Shown: piece after piece, positions 20,227 through 30,684 of the stretch
Position numbering within the stretch: the stretch's first letter is position 1
Layout: each line of letters starts with the position of its first letter
Notes under the pieces: generated by a model
What the model was told of the DNA's origin: nothing
Database searches by the model: none
What the model saw: only the letters and a program-made list of their open reading frames with translations
Assembly (NCBI RefSeq): GCF_001279695.1
Contig: NZ_LGDD01000317.1
Location: forward strand, 62,001 to 126,000
Length of the DNA stretch: 64,000 nt
Source: Streptomyces sp. WM6378
GTDB lineage: Bacteria > Actinomycetota > Actinomycetes > Streptomycetales > Streptomycetaceae
Direction: 5' to 3'
Translations under genes and position numbers: made by a program

Positions 20227-20265
20227 GGGGCATCTTCGAGCACCATCACGCAGGGAGTTACGACC

Positions 20266-20601
20266 GTGGCAAGTGGCAACGCGATCCGGGGAAGCCGGGT
20301 CGGAGCGGGGCCGATGGGGGAGGCAGAGCGCGGCGAGTCCGCGCCACGCCTCCGCATCTCCTTCTGGTGCTCGAACGGGCACGAGACGCAGCCGAGCTTC
20401 GCCAGTGACGCACAGGTTCCGGAGACGTGGGACTGCCCGCGCTGCGGATTCCCCGCAGGACAGGACCGGGACAACCCGCCGGACCCGCCGCGCACCGAGC
20501 CGTACAAGACGCACCTCGCGTACGTGCGCGAACGGCGCAGCGACGCGGACGGCGAGGCGATCCTCGCCGAGGCACTCGCCAAGCTCCGGGGCGAGATCTG
20601 A
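20266..20601 (+). CDS. rbpA: RNA polymerase-binding protein RbpA
   Basis: Actinobacterial transcription factor that binds the principal sigma factor and stabilises open complexes, 111 aa. The zinc-binding core shows CSNGHET and CPRCGFPAG, and the C-terminal sigma-interaction region contains YKTHLAYVRERRSDADGEAILAEA in part. The GTG at 20266 follows GGGAG. Monocistronic between a clear promoter and a clear terminator. Its presence places the organism in Actinobacteria. Confidence 0.97.
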   Translation: MASGNAIRGSRVGAGPMGEAERGESAPRLRISFWCSNGHETQPSFASDAQVPETWDCPRCGFPAGQDRDNPPDPPRTEPYKTHLAYVRERRSDADGEAILAEALAKLRGEI

Positions 20602-20606
20602 CAGTT

Positions 20607-20649
20607 GAAGGGCCCACAGGGTGAACTCGGTTCATCCAGAGGGCCCTTC
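20607..20649 (+). terminator. Terminator after rbpA
   Basis: GAAGGGCCC (20607-20615) and GGGCCCTTC (20641-20649) are perfect 9-bp arms; GGGTGAAC and GTTCATCC inside extend the hairpin with G-T pairs. Confidence 0.85.
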
Positions 20650-20759
20650 GGTGTATCCGGGCTCGCACCGCGTCCGCTCCAACGGGTGAAACCGCAGGTC
20701 AGCCCCGATTGTCAGTGGCGCCCTCTACCTTGTGAAGCAGCCGATCACGAGGGGGAGTT

Positions 20760-21983
20760 GTGGCAGTGGTGGGGGCCGTGGAGGGCGCGCCGCCGACGAA
20801 ACCGGCCTGGCGCGGGGGGTTCGGCAGGCTGTGGACGGCGGCCGTCGTCAGCCGTTTCGGTGATTCGCTGCGCACCGCCGCGCTGCCCCTGCTCGCCACC
20901 ACCCTCACCACCGATCCGTTCCTCATCGCGCTCGTCACGGCCTGCGGCTATCTGCCGTGGCTGCTGTTCGGCCTCCTCGGCGGGGCGATCGCCGACCGGG
21001 TGGACCAACGCCGCGCCATGTGGGCCGTCGACCTGGTCCGGGGCGCCCTCGTCGCCGCCTTCGCGGTGGCCGTCGGCGCGGGCCACGCCTCCATGCCCCT
21101 GCTGATGGCGCTCGCCTTCGCGCTCACCACCCTGGGGACGCTCTTCGACAACGCGGCCACCGCCCTGCTGCCCTCGCTCGTGCCCAGCGGCGCGCTGGGC
21201 AGCGCGAACGCCCGGGTGATGACCGGGCAGCAGATAGCGGGCGGCTTCCTGGCGGCCCCGCTGGTGCCGGTGCTGCTCGCGGTCTCCGTGGCGGCGCCGT
21301 ACGGGGCGGACGCGGCCAGTTACGTACTCGCCGCGGCCCTCGTCGCCTCGCTGCGGCCGGCCGCCCCGCGGCGGGCGGCCAGGAAGCCCGGGTCCACGCT
21401 GCGCGCGGAGACGGCCGAGGGGCTGCGGACGCTCTGGGCCGACCGGGCGCTGCGCGGCCTGTGCGCGGCCACCACCGTGTGCAACATCGGCATGGGAGCC
21501 CTCATCGCGACCCTGGTCCTGCACATCACCGGCTGGCTGGGCGCCGGGCACAGCGGCTATGCCGCGGCCATCACGGCGTACGGGGCCGGGAGCGTGGCCG
21601 GCGGGCTGCTCGCGCAGCGGCTCGCACGACGGCTCGGGCGAATACGGAGCGTGCTGGTCGCCGGGGCCGTCCAGACCGGCTGTCTGGCGGCCATGGGCAC
21701 GGTCCGCGCGCTGTGGGTGACGATCGCCGCCATGGCGCTGTTCGGGCTGATGGGCATGGTGTGGAACGTGAACCTGACGACGCTGATGCAGGAGCGCGCG
21801 CCGGAGGCGATGCTGGGACGGGTGAGCGCGGCGTTCCGCACGCTGGCCGTGGCGGGCGCCCCGCTGGGCGCGCTCGTGGGAGGTGCTGCGGCGGCCTCCT
21901 GGGGCCTCAACACCCCGGCCCTGCTGGCGTCCGGCTTGTTCGTGGTCGCCGTCGCCGCGCTGATTCCTGCCCGCACCGCCTGA
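20760..21983 (+). CDS. MFS transporter
   Basis: A 407-aa protein with about 12 hydrophobic segments in two halves and the major-facilitator loop 2-3 motif GAIADRVDQRRAM near residue 75. It resembles the MFS_3/enterobactin-exporter-like group, but substrate cannot be deduced. The GTG at 20760 follows GGGGGAG. It sits between rbpA and pgi and faces the same way as both. Confidence 0.88.
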   Translation: MAVVGAVEGAPPTKPAWRGGFGRLWTAAVVSRFGDSLRTAALPLLATTLTTDPFLIALVTACGYLPWLLFGLLGGAIADRVDQRRAMWAVDLVRGALVAAFAVAVGAGHASMPLLMALAFALTTLGTLFDNAATALLPSLVPSGALGSANARVMTGQQIAGGFLAAPLVPVLLAVSVAAPYGADAASYVLAAALVASLRPAAPRRAARKPGSTLRAETAEGLRTLWADRALRGLCAATTVCNIGMGALIATLVLHITGWLGAGHSGYAAAITAYGAGSVAGGLLAQRLARRLGRIRSVLVAGAVQTGCLAAMGTVRALWVTIAAMALFGLMGMVWNVNLTTLMQERAPEAMLGRVSAAFRTLAVAGAPLGALVGGAAAASWGLNTPALLASGLFVVAVAALIPARTA

Positions 21984-22040
21984 TCAATTAGGTTGGAGGG
22001 GCAGCGGGGCAGGTACGCAAGTACGAGAAGAAGTGGGCTG

Positions 22041-23702
22041 ATGTCGGAGATGAACGCAGGAAGCCGTACCAGGCTCAACCAGATGCCCGAGTGGATCGCA
22101 CTGGGCAAGCACCGGGAGCAGTTGGGCGACACCCATCTGCGTCAGCTGTTCGCCGCCGAGCCCGGCCGCGGCACCGCATACACCCTGCAGGTCGGCGATC
22201 TCTATCTCGACTACTCCAAGCACCTGGTGACCGACGAGACCCTCGCGCTCCTTCGCGAGCTGGCCGCGGCCGCCGACGTCGCCGGACTGCGGGACGCCAT
22301 GTTCCGCGGAGACAAGATCAACACGACCGAGGACCGCGCCGTGCTGCACACCGCGCTGCGGGCCCCGCGCGACGCGGTGATCGAGGTCGACGGCGAGAAC
22401 GTGGTGCCGGACGTGCACGACGTGCTCGACAAGATGGCCGCGTTCTCCGGGAAGATCCGCTCGGGCGAGTGGACCGGCCACACCGGCAAGCGCATCAAGA
22501 ACGTCGTCAACATCGGCATCGGCGGCTCCGACCTCGGTCCGGCGATGGCGTACGAGGTCCTGCGGTCGTTCACCGACCGGGAGTTGACGGTCCGTTTCGT
22601 GTCCAACGTGGATGGCGCCGACCTCCACGAGGCCGTCCGCGACCTGGACGCCGCCGAGACGCTGTTCATCATCGCGTCCAAGACGTTCACCACCATCGAG
22701 ACCATCACCAACGCCACCTCGGCGCGCGACTGGCTGCTCACCGAGCTGAAGGCCGGTCAGGACGCCGTCGCCAAGCACTTCGTGGCGCTGTCCACCAATG
22801 CAGACAAGGTCGCCGAGTTCGGCATCGACACGGCCAACATGTTCGGCTTCTGGGACTGGGTCGGCGGCCGTTACTCCTTCGACTCGGCCATCGGCCTCTC
22901 CCTCATGATCGCCGTGGGGGCGGACCGGTTCCGCGAGATGCTGGACGGCTTCCACCTGGTCGACGAGCACTTCCGCACGGCCCCCGCCGAGTCCAACGTG
23001 CCTTTGTTGATGGGCCTGTTGGGCGTGTGGTACGGGGCGTTCTTCGACGCCCAGTCGCACGCGGTGCTGCCGTACTCGCACTACCTGTCCAAGTTCACGG
23101 CGTACCTCCAGCAGCTGGACATGGAGTCCAACGGCAAGTCCGTGGACCGCGACGGCAACCCGGTCGAGTGGCAGACCGGGCCGGTCGTGTGGGGCACCCC
23201 GGGCACCAACGGGCAGCACGCGTACTACCAGTTGATCCACCAGGGCACGAAGGTCATCCCGGCCGACTTCATCGGTTTCGCCGAGCCGGTCGCCGACCTG
23301 CTGCCGGGCCTGGTCGCCCAGCACGACCTCCTGATGGCCAACTTCTTCGCCCAGACGCAGGCGCTGGCCTTCGGCAAGACGCCGGACGAGGTGCGCGCCG
23401 AGGGCGTGGCCGAGGAGCTCGTGCCGCACAAGACGTTCCAGGGCAACCACCCCACCACCACGATCCTCGCCAAGGAGCTGACCCCCTCGGTCCTCGGCCA
23501 GCTGATCGCCCTTTACGAGCACAAGGTGTTCGTGCAGGGCGCCATCTGGAACATCGACTCGTTCGACCAGTGGGGCGTCGAGCTCGGCAAGGTGCTCGCC
23601 AAGCGCGTCGAGCCCGCCCTGACCGAGGGTGCGGACGTGCCGGGCCTCGACGGGTCGAGCAAGGCGCTGGTCGCCAAGTACCGCTCGCTGCGCGGCCGTT
23701 GA
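22041..23702 (+). CDS. pgi: Glucose-6-phosphate isomerase
   Basis: Interconverts glucose-6-phosphate and fructose-6-phosphate, 553 aa. Both family signatures are present: [16 protein letters not shown] and, toward the C-terminus, [15 protein letters not shown] followed by [14 protein letters not shown]; catalytic Glu in [15 protein letters not shown] region. I took the ATG at 22041 ([14 protein letters not shown]); a further in-frame ATG at 22050 lacks spacing for a ribosome site. It converges on the pentose-phosphate operon, sharing the hairpin at 23740. Confidence 0.97.
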   Translation: MSEMNAGSRTRLNQMPEWIALGKHREQLGDTHLRQLFAAEPGRGTAYTLQVGDLYLDYSKHLVTDETLALLRELAAAADVAGLRDAMFRGDKINTTEDRAVLHTALRAPRDAVIEVDGENVVPDVHDVLDKMAAFSGKIRSGEWTGHTGKRIKNVVNIGIGGSDLGPAMAYEVLRSFTDRELTVRFVSNVDGADLHEAVRDLDAAETLFIIASKTFTTIETITNATSARDWLLTELKAGQDAVAKHFVALSTNADKVAEFGIDTANMFGFWDWVGGRYSFDSAIGLSLMIAVGADRFREMLDGFHLVDEHFRTAPAESNVPLLMGLLGVWYGAFFDAQSHAVLPYSHYLSKFTAYLQQLDMESNGKSVDRDGNPVEWQTGPVVWGTPGTNGQHAYYQLIHQGTKVIPADFIGFAEPVADLLPGLVAQHDLLMANFFAQTQALAFGKTPDEVRAEGVAEELVPHKTFQGNHPTTTILAKELTPSVLGQLIALYEHKVFVQGAIWNIDSFDQWGVELGKVLAKRVEPALTEGADVPGLDGSSKALVAKYRSLRGR

Positions 23703-23739
23703 GATCTTCAGCTGTTGAGACCCTGAGGGCATAGAACAC

Positions 23740-23780
23740 TCCGGCCCGGTCCACCCCCGAAAGGGGCGGGCCGGGCCGGA
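23740..23780. terminator. Bidirectional terminator between pgi and pgl
   Basis: TCCGGCCCGG (23740-23749) pairs with CCGGGCCGGA (23771-23780), with CCCC-GAAA-GGGG nested inside. It can serve both converging transcripts. Confidence 0.85.
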
Positions 23781-23791
23781 TGCGTCAGGCG

Positions 23792-24574
23792 TCAGGCGGA
23801 CGCCGGGGGGTACAGCGACCGCGGCAGCTGGGACGCGGCTGCCGAGTCCAGGAGCCACAGGGTGCGGGCCCGGCCGTAGGCGCCGGCCGCCGGGGCCTGC
23901 ACCTCGCCCGCGCCCGACAGGGCTATCGCCGCGGCGTGCGCCTTGTCCTCGCCGGCCGCGAGCAGCCAGACCTCGCGCGCCGCCCGGATCGCCGGGAGGG
24001 TGAGCGAGATCCGGGTGGCCGGCGGCTTCGGCGCGCCGTGCACCCCGACGACCGTCCGCTCGGTCTCCCGCACCGCGGGCAACTCCGGGAAGAGGGACGC
24101 CACATGGGTGTCCGGGCCGACGCCCAGCATCAGCACGTCGAACGTGGGCACCGGACCGTGGTCCTCGGGGCCGGCGGCGGCTGCGAGCTCCGCCGCGTAG
24201 GCGGCGGCCGCGGCGTCCGCGTCCTTGCCGTACGCCCCGCCCGAGGCGGGCATCGGGTGCACCCGCTTCGGGTCGAGCGGCACCGCGTCGAGCAGCGCGG
24301 CTCGCGCCTGCGTGTAGTTCCGCTCCGGGTCGTCCTCGGGCACGAAGCGCTCGTCGCCCCACCACAGGTCCAGGCGCGACCAGTCGATCGCGTCCCGGGC
24401 CGGCGAGGAGGCAAGCGCCGCGAGCAGCCCGTTGCCGTTGCGGCCGCCCGTGAGGACCACGGACGCCGAGCCGCGGGCGGCCTGGGCGTCCACGACCTTA
24501 GTGATCAGCCGGGCCGCGGCGGCCTGCGCCATCAGCTCCTTGTCGCGGTGGACGACGAGCTGAGGCGTGCTCAC
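23792..24574 (-). CDS. pgl: 6-phosphogluconolactonase
   Basis: Hydrolyses 6-phosphogluconolactone in the oxidative pentose phosphate pathway, 260 aa. Motifs: VLTGGRNGNGLL near residues 40-51, WWGDERFVPEDDPERNY, and FDVLMLGVGPDTHVASLFP, all typical of the DevB/Pgl group. The GTG at 24574 overlaps the opcA stop (GTGA). The frame continues open upstream, but that part is antisense/other-frame opcA. Last gene of tkt-tal-zwf-opcA-pgl. Confidence 0.95.
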   Translation of the reverse strand: MSTPQLVVHRDKELMAQAAAARLITKVVDAQAARGSASVVLTGGRNGNGLLAALASSPARDAIDWSRLDLWWGDERFVPEDDPERNYTQARAALLDAVPLDPKRVHPMPASGGAYGKDADAAAAAYAAELAAAAGPEDHGPVPTFDVLMLGVGPDTHVASLFPELPAVRETERTVVGVHGAPKPPATRISLTLPAIRAAREVWLLAAGEDKAHAAAIALSGAGEVQAPAAGAYGRARTLWLLDSAAASQLPRSLYPPASA

Positions 24575-25605
24575 TTGGCCGCCGCCTTCTTGGCCGGAGC
24601 CGCCTTCTTCGCGGGAGCCGGCTTGGCGGCCGAACCCTCCGCGTCCTCCTTGGCGGCCGGTACGACCGTGGCCTCGACGCCCTCGTCGAGCCGGTCCACG
24701 CCGAACTTCAGCGCCGACGCGTAGGTGTCGTCCGGGTCGAGGCGGCGCAGTTCCTCCGCGATGAGCTCGGAGGTCTCGCGGCGCTTCAGCGCCACCGCAC
24801 GGTCCGGCTGGCCCTGCACGGAGAGCGTGGCGAGCGAGCCGTCGGCGCGGTCCAGGACGATCGGGCCGCCGGACGTCTCCAGGCGTACGGCGGTGAGGCC
24901 GGGGCCCGAGGACAGGGAGCGCTTGACCGGCACGTGCAGCCGGTCGGCGAGCCACATGCCGAGCAGTTCGCAGCTCGGGTTGAACTCCTCGCCCTCCACC
25001 TCGACGCTGGTCACCTTGCAGGCGATCTGGTCGAGGGCCGCGGCCAGCATCGAGCGCCACGGCGTGATGCGGGTCCACGACAGGTCGGTGTCGCCGGGGG
25101 TGTACGCCTCGGCGCGGGCGGTCAGCTCCTGGATGGGGTGCTCGGCCGCGTAGGTGTCGGTGACACGGCGCTGGGCGAGCGCGCCCAGCGGGTCCTGCGC
25201 CGGGTCGACCGGCGCGTTCACCGGCCACCAGACGACGACCGGCGCGTCCGGCAGGAGCAGCGGCAGGACCACCGACTGGGCGTGGTTGAGCACCTCGCCG
25301 TACAGCCGGAGGACCACCGTCTCGCCGGTGCCCGCGTCCGCGCCGACCCGTACCTCGGCGTCCAGGCGCGAGGTCGTGCGGTCGCGGGGCGAGCGCGAGA
25401 CCCGCTTGATGACGACGAGGGTGCGCGAGGGGTGCTCGCGCGAGGCGTCGCTGGCGGCGCGCAGGGCGTCGTAGGCGTTCTCCTCGTCGGTGACGATGAC
25501 GAGGGTGAGCACCATGCCGACGGCGGGCGTGCCGATGGCCCGGCGGCCCTGGACCAGCGCCTTGTTGATCTTGCTGGCCGTGGTGTCCGTAAGGTCGATC
25601 TTCAT
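24571..25605 (-). CDS. opcA: Glucose-6-phosphate dehydrogenase assembly protein OpcA
   Basis: Actinobacterial/cyanobacterial factor that activates glucose-6-phosphate dehydrogenase, 344 aa. Recognised by the conserved VVVWWPVNAP segment, the LSWTRITPWRSMLAAALD region and its invariable place after zwf. The last ~20 residues are a Lys/Ala/Pro tail ([16 protein letters not shown]) like that at the end of UvrA. The ATG at 25605 overlaps the zwf stop by 4 bp, and the gene overlaps pgl by 4 bp. Confidence 0.95.
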   Translation of the reverse strand: MKIDLTDTTASKINKALVQGRRAIGTPAVGMVLTLVIVTDEENAYDALRAASDASREHPSRTLVVIKRVSRSPRDRTTSRLDAEVRVGADAGTGETVVLRLYGEVLNHAQSVVLPLLLPDAPVVVWWPVNAPVDPAQDPLGALAQRRVTDTYAAEHPIQELTARAEAYTPGDTDLSWTRITPWRSMLAAALDQIACKVTSVEVEGEEFNPSCELLGMWLADRLHVPVKRSLSSGPGLTAVRLETSGGPIVLDRADGSLATLSVQGQPDRAVALKRRETSELIAEELRRLDPDDTYASALKFGVDRLDEGVEATVVPAAKEDAEGSAAKPAPAKKAAPAKKAAAK

Positions 25606-27125
25606 GGCCGCCGCCAGCTCCGTCCGTCTCGTGCGAGCATTTCGTCCGCCTCGTGAGGACCCCAGGTCCCCGAGGGGTACTGGGCGGGCTTGCCGTGACT
25701 GTCCCAGTACTGCTCGATCGGGTCGAGGATCTTCCAGGACAGCTCGACCTCCTCCACGCGCGGGAAGAGGTTGGAGTCGCCGAGCAGGACGTCCAGGATG
25801 AGGCGTTCGTAGGCCTCGGGGCTCGACTCCGTGAAGGACTCGCCGTACGCGAAGTCCATGGAGACGTCCCGGACCTCCATCGAGGTGCCGGGCACCTTGG
25901 AGCCGAAGCGCACGGTCACGCCCTCGTCCGGCTGCACCCGGATGACCAGGGCGTTCTGGCCCAGCTCCTCCGTGGCGGTGTGGTCGAAGGGGGAGTGCGG
26001 GGCGCGCTGGAAGACCACTGCGATCTCCGTGACGCGCCGGCCGAGCCGCTTGCCGGTGCGCAGGTAGAACGGGACGCCCGCCCAGCGGCGGTTGTCGATC
26101 CCCAGCTTGATCGCGGCATAGGTGTCGGTCTTCGACTTGGGGTCGATGCCGTCTTCCTGGAGGTAGCCGACCGCCTTCTCGCCGCCCTGCCACCCGGCCG
26201 CGTACTGCGCGCGCACCGTGTCCTTGCCGAGGTCCTTGGGCAGCCGCACGGCGCCGAGGACCTTGGTCTTCTCGGCCGCGAGCGCGTCCGCGTCGAAGGA
26301 GGCGGGCTCCTCCATCGCGGTCAGCGCGAGCAGCTGGAGCAGGTGGTTCTGGATGACGTCGCGGGCCGCGCCGATGCCGTCGTAGTAGCCGGCCCGGCCG
26401 CCGATCCCGATGTCCTCGGCCATCGTGATCTGCACGTGGTCGACGTAGGAGCGGTTCCACAGCGGCTCGAACATGGTGTTCGCGAACCGCAGGGCCAGGA
26501 TGTTCTGAACGGTCTCCTTGCCCAGGTAGTGGTCGATCCGGAAGACCTCGTTGGGCGGGAAGACCTCGTGCACGACCTGGTTGAGCTCCTTGGCGGAGAC
26601 CAGGTCGTGCCCGAACGGCTTCTCGATGACCGCGCGGCGCCAGGAGCCGTCCTTCTGGTCGGCGAGCCCGTGCTTCTTGAGCTGCTGGACGACCTTGGGG
26701 AAGAACTTCGGCGGCACCGAGAGGTAGAAGGCGAAGTTGCCGCCCGTGCCCTGCGCCTTGTCGAGCTCCTGGATCGTCGACTTCAGCGTCTCGAACGCGT
26801 CGTCGTCGTCGAAGTCGCCCTGGACGAAGCGCATCCCCTGGATGAGCTGCTGCCAGACCTCCTCGCGGAACGGCGTACGGGCGTGCGCCTTGACCGCGTC
26901 GTGCACCTCCTGCGCGAAGTCCTCGTCCTGCCACTCGCGGCGGGCGAAGCCGATCAGCGAGAAGCCCGGCGGAAGCAGACCCCGGTTGGCGAGGTCATAG
27001 ACGGCGGGCATCAACTTTTTACGGGACAAATCGCCCGTGACGCCGAAGATCACCAGGCCCGACGGCCCCGCGATGCGCGGGAGCCGTCGGTCTGCGGCGT
27101 CACGCAGCGGATTGCTGCTTGACAA
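25602..27125 (-). CDS. zwf: Glucose-6-phosphate dehydrogenase
   Basis: First step of the oxidative pentose phosphate pathway, making NADPH, 507 aa. NADP-binding GVTGDLSRKKL (residues ~28-38) and the active-site RIDHYLGKE. The start is a TTG at 27125: GGAGG at 27134-27138 on this strand lies 8 nt upstream, and the N-terminus (MSSSNPLRDAADRRLPRIAGP) reads like other Streptomyces enzymes. It follows tal with a 3-nt gap and overlaps opcA by 4 bp. Confidence 0.97.
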   Translation of the reverse strand: MSSSNPLRDAADRRLPRIAGPSGLVIFGVTGDLSRKKLMPAVYDLANRGLLPPGFSLIGFARREWQDEDFAQEVHDAVKAHARTPFREEVWQQLIQGMRFVQGDFDDDDAFETLKSTIQELDKAQGTGGNFAFYLSVPPKFFPKVVQQLKKHGLADQKDGSWRRAVIEKPFGHDLVSAKELNQVVHEVFPPNEVFRIDHYLGKETVQNILALRFANTMFEPLWNRSYVDHVQITMAEDIGIGGRAGYYDGIGAARDVIQNHLLQLLALTAMEEPASFDADALAAEKTKVLGAVRLPKDLGKDTVRAQYAAGWQGGEKAVGYLQEDGIDPKSKTDTYAAIKLGIDNRRWAGVPFYLRTGKRLGRRVTEIAVVFQRAPHSPFDHTATEELGQNALVIRVQPDEGVTVRFGSKVPGTSMEVRDVSMDFAYGESFTESSPEAYERLILDVLLGDSNLFPRVEEVELSWKILDPIEQYWDSHGKPAQYPSGTWGPHEADEMLARDGRSWRRP

Positions 27126-27128
27126 GAT

Positions 27129-28247
27129 TTACGCCTCCGAGGGTGCGAGGCGCTTGAGCTCCGCCTCGGTGGACTTGAGCAGGTCGTTCCAGGCGGCCTC
27201 GAACTTCTCGACGCCCTCGTCCTCAAGGAGCTGCACGACCTCGTCGTAGGAGATCCCCAGCTTCTCGACGGCGGCGAGCTCGGCGCGGGACTGCTCGTAG
27301 GTGCCGGTCACCGTGTCGCCGGTGATCTGGCCGTGGTCGGCGGTCGCGTCGAGCGTGGCCTCCGGCATGGTGTTCACCGTGTTGGGCGCGACCAGGTCGT
27401 CCACGTACAGGGTGTCCTTGTACGCCTTGTCCTTGACGCCCGTCGAGGCCCACAGCGGGCGCTGCTTGTTGCCGTGCGCCTTGTCGAGCGCGGCCCAGCG
27501 GTCCGAGGAGAAGACCTCCTCGTACGCCTCGTAGGCGAGCCGCGCGTTGGCCAGACCGGCCTTGCCGCGGGCGGCCTTGGCCTCGTCCGTGCCGAGCGCG
27601 TCGATCCGCTTGTCGATCTCGGTGTCCACGCGGGACACGAAGAAGGACGCCACGGAGTGGATCTTCGAGAGGTCCAGGCCGCGCTCCTTGGCCTTCTCCA
27701 GGCCGGTCAGGTAGGCGTCCATGACCTCGCGGTAGCGCTCAAGGGAGAAGATCAGCGTGACGTTGACGCTGATGCCAAGGCCGATGGTCTCGGCGATCGC
27801 CGGCAGACCCGCCTTGGTGGCCGGGATCTTGATGAGCGTGTTCGGGCGGTCCACCAGCCAGGCCAGCTGCTTGGCCTCGGCCACCGTAGCCCTGGTGTTG
27901 TGCGCCAGGCGCGGGTCGACCTCGATGGAGACCCGGCCGTCCTGGCCCTCGGTCGCGTCGAAGACCGGGCGCAGGATGTCGGCGGCGTCCCTCACGTCAG
28001 CCGTCGTGATCATGCGGATGGCTTCTTCGACGGTGACCTTGCGGGCGGCGAGGTCGGTGAGCTGCTGCTCGTAACCGTCGCCGCTGCTGATCGCCTTCTG
28101 GAAGATCGACGGGTTGGTCGTGACGCCCACCACGTGCGACTGGTCGATCAGCTCGGCCAGGTTGCCGGACGTGATCCGCTTGCGCGACAGGTCGTCGAGC
28201 CAGATCGCGACGCCTTCGTCGGAGAGGCGCTTGAGTGCGTCTGTCAT
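27129..28247 (-). CDS. tal: Transaldolase
   Basis: Transfers dihydroxyacetone units in the non-oxidative pentose phosphate pathway, 372 aa, the longer actinobacterial type. [13 protein letters not shown] is the N-terminal signature and [10 protein letters not shown] carries the Schiff-base lysine. It starts 35 nt after tkt and is followed directly by zwf. Confidence 0.97.
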   Translation of the reverse strand: MTDALKRLSDEGVAIWLDDLSRKRITSGNLAELIDQSHVVGVTTNPSIFQKAISSGDGYEQQLTDLAARKVTVEEAIRMITTADVRDAADILRPVFDATEGQDGRVSIEVDPRLAHNTRATVAEAKQLAWLVDRPNTLIKIPATKAGLPAIAETIGLGISVNVTLIFSLERYREVMDAYLTGLEKAKERGLDLSKIHSVASFFVSRVDTEIDKRIDALGTDEAKAARGKAGLANARLAYEAYEEVFSSDRWAALDKAHGNKQRPLWASTGVKDKAYKDTLYVDDLVAPNTVNTMPEATLDATADHGQITGDTVTGTYEQSRAELAAVEKLGISYDEVVQLLEDEGVEKFEAAWNDLLKSTEAELKRLAPSEA

Positions 28248-28282
28248 GAGAATTGCATCTCCTACTAGTTCGTATACCGGCG

Positions 28283-30370
28283 TCAGCGCGCGGCGGCTTC
28301 GAGAGATTCCCGGGCCGCGGCGGCCACGTGCTCGGCGGTGAAGCCGAACTCCTGGAAGAGGACCTTGCCGTCGGCCGAAGCGCCGAAGTGCTCCAGCGAG
28401 ACGATGCGGCCCGCGTCACCGACGTAGCGGTGCCAGGTCAGACCGATACCGGCCTCGACCGCGACCCGCGCCTTGACCGAGGGCAGCAGGACGCTGTCCT
28501 TGTACGCCTGGTCCTGCTCCTCGAACCACTCGACGCACGGCATCGAGACCACGCGGGTCGGGATGCCGGCCGCCTGCAGCTGCTCGCGCGCGCCGACGGC
28601 GAGCTGGACCTCGGATCCGGTGCCGATGAGCACGACCTGAGCGTCACCGCCCTCCGCGTCGAACAGGACGTAACCGCCCTTGGCGGCATCCTCGTTGACC
28701 TCGTACGTCGGCACACCCTGGCGGGTCAGCACGAGGCCGTGCGGGGCCCCCTTGCCGAACACCTTGGTGTAGCGCCCCAGGACCTCGCGCCAGGCGATGG
28801 CCGTCTCGTTGGCGTCCGCGGGGCGGACCACGTTGAGGCCCGGGATCGCGCGCAGCGAGGCCAGGTGCTCGACCGGCTGGTGGGTCGGGCCGTCCTCGCC
28901 GAGGCCGACCGAGTCGTGCGTCCACACGTACGTCACCGGCAGGTGCATCAGCGCGGACAGGCGCACGGCGTTGCGCATGTAGTCGGAGAACACCAGGAAG
29001 GTGCCGCCGTAGATGCGGGTGTGGCCGTGCAGCGCGATGCCGTTCATCTCCGCGGCCATGGAGTGCTCGCGGATGCCGAAGTGCACGGTGCGGCCGTACG
29101 GGTCGGCCTCCGGCAGCGGGTTGCCGACGGGCAGGAACGACGACGTCTTGTCGATGGTCGTGTTGTTCGAGCCGGCGAGGTCGGCGGAGCCGCCCCACAG
29201 CTCGGGCATGACCGCGCCGAGCGCCTGGAGGACCTTGCCCGAGGCGGCACGGGTGGCGACACCCTTGCCGGTCTCGAAGACCGGGAGGTGCGACTCCCAG
29301 CCCTCGGGCAGCTCGCCCGCGTTGATGCGGTCGAACTCGGCGGCGCGCTCCGGGTTGGCGGTGCGCCAGGCGGCGAACGACTTCTCCCACTCGGCCTTGG
29401 CCTCACGGCCGCGGTCGAGCGCCTCGCGGGTGTGCGCCAGGACCTCGTCGGCGACCTCGAAGGTCTTCTCCGGGTCGAAGCCGAGGACGCGCTTGGTGGC
29501 GGCCACCTCGTCGTCGCCGAGCGCCGAGCCGTGCGCGGCCTCGGTGTTCTGGGCGTGCGGCGCGGGCCAGGCGATGATCGAGCGCATCGCGATGAACGAC
29601 GGCTTGTCGGTCACCGCCTTCGCGGCCTCGATCGCGTTGTACAGCGCCTCGGGGTCCAGGTCGCCGTCCGGCTTGGGCGCCACGCGCTGGACGTGCCAGC
29701 CGTACGCCTCGTACCGCTTGAGGGTGTCCTCGGAGACGGCCGTCTCGGTGTCACCCTCGATCGAGATGTGGTTGTCGTCCCACAAAAGGACCAGGTTGCC
29801 GAGCTTCTGGTGACCGGCCAGCGAGGACGCCTCGGAGGAGATGCCCTCCTGGAGGCAGCCGTCACCGGCGATCGCGAACACGAAGTGGTCGAACGGGGAG
29901 GTGCCGGGGGCGGCCTCCGGGTCGAACAGGCCGCGCTCGTAGCGGGCGGCCATCGCCATGCCCACCGCGTTGGCGACACCCTGGCCCAGCGGGCCGGTGG
30001 TCGTCTCGACGCCGGTGGTGTGGCCGTACTCCGGGTGGCCGGGGGTCTTGGAACCCCAGGTACGGAACGCCTTGAGGTCGTCCAGCTCCAGGCCGAAACC
30101 GGCCAGGTACAGCTGGACGTAGAGGGTCAAGGACGAGTGGCCGGCGGACAGGACGAACCGGTCGCGGCCGACCCAGGCGGCGTCCGCCGGGTCGTGCCGC
30201 ATCACCTTCTGGAAGAGGGTGTACGCGGCCGGGGACAGGCTCATCGCCGTACCTGGATGGCCGTTGCCGACCTTCTGTACAGCATCCGCGGCCAGTACGC
30301 GGCCGGTGTCTACGGCCCGCTGGTCCAGCTCGGTCCACTCGAGGTCTGTGGTGGTCGGCTTGGTGCTCAC
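28283..30370 (-). CDS. tkt: Transketolase
   Basis: Thiamine-diphosphate enzyme of the pentose phosphate pathway, 695 aa. The TPP-binding motif is [18 protein letters not shown] followed by [25 protein letters not shown] and the C-terminal half [13 protein letters not shown] (catalytic Glu) are present. GTG start with GAGGAG upstream. First gene of the five-gene operon; a TAGGCT at 30435-30440 (minus strand) may be its -10. Confidence 0.97.
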   Translation of the reverse strand: MSTKPTTTDLEWTELDQRAVDTGRVLAADAVQKVGNGHPGTAMSLSPAAYTLFQKVMRHDPADAAWVGRDRFVLSAGHSSLTLYVQLYLAGFGLELDDLKAFRTWGSKTPGHPEYGHTTGVETTTGPLGQGVANAVGMAMAARYERGLFDPEAAPGTSPFDHFVFAIAGDGCLQEGISSEASSLAGHQKLGNLVLLWDDNHISIEGDTETAVSEDTLKRYEAYGWHVQRVAPKPDGDLDPEALYNAIEAAKAVTDKPSFIAMRSIIAWPAPHAQNTEAAHGSALGDDEVAATKRVLGFDPEKTFEVADEVLAHTREALDRGREAKAEWEKSFAAWRTANPERAAEFDRINAGELPEGWESHLPVFETGKGVATRAASGKVLQALGAVMPELWGGSADLAGSNNTTIDKTSSFLPVGNPLPEADPYGRTVHFGIREHSMAAEMNGIALHGHTRIYGGTFLVFSDYMRNAVRLSALMHLPVTYVWTHDSVGLGEDGPTHQPVEHLASLRAIPGLNVVRPADANETAIAWREVLGRYTKVFGKGAPHGLVLTRQGVPTYEVNEDAAKGGYVLFDAEGGDAQVVLIGTGSEVQLAVGAREQLQAAGIPTRVVSMPCVEWFEEQDQAYKDSVLLPSVKARVAVEAGIGLTWHRYVGDAGRIVSLEHFGASADGKVLFQEFGFTAEHVAAAARESLEAAAR

Positions 30371-30684
30371 CCTGAGTCAGGGCTCCTCTCCACATGTCGA
30401 ATCCCGGTGACTGAGGGCGCACCGGGCGCTGTCGAGCCTACCCCCGCCGGAACGCTCATTTTTTCGACTGACTGCACGTTGAGACAGACACCTCCAGGGT
30501 GCCGGGGAGGGGTGAAATCCGCCTCCCGGCGAACCACCCCCAACACGACCCCACCCCCGGGGATGGCGGCGTATGGGCAACGTCTAGAGTGGCGTGGTAC
30601 GCGCAAGTCTTTACCGGGCCTTCACGTCCGGGAACGTCCCGGATCACCGGGGACTTGCTGGGAATTTCTCTGTCAGGGGTGTGC
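30371..30684. other. Divergent intergenic region tkt/ctaB
   Basis: 314 bp without a gene. On the minus strand TAGGCT at 30435-30440 may serve tkt. On the plus strand TAGAGT at 30585-30590, with a weak -35 GATGGC 17 nt before, may serve ctaB. A run of six T at 30459-30464 is unusual for this GC level. Nothing else stands out. Confidence 0.45.

Noticed and set aside
20161..20265. Sigma-R promoter for rbpA
   Set aside because: The GGAAT -35 is absent at the needed distance from GTT; a principal-sigma promoter fits better.
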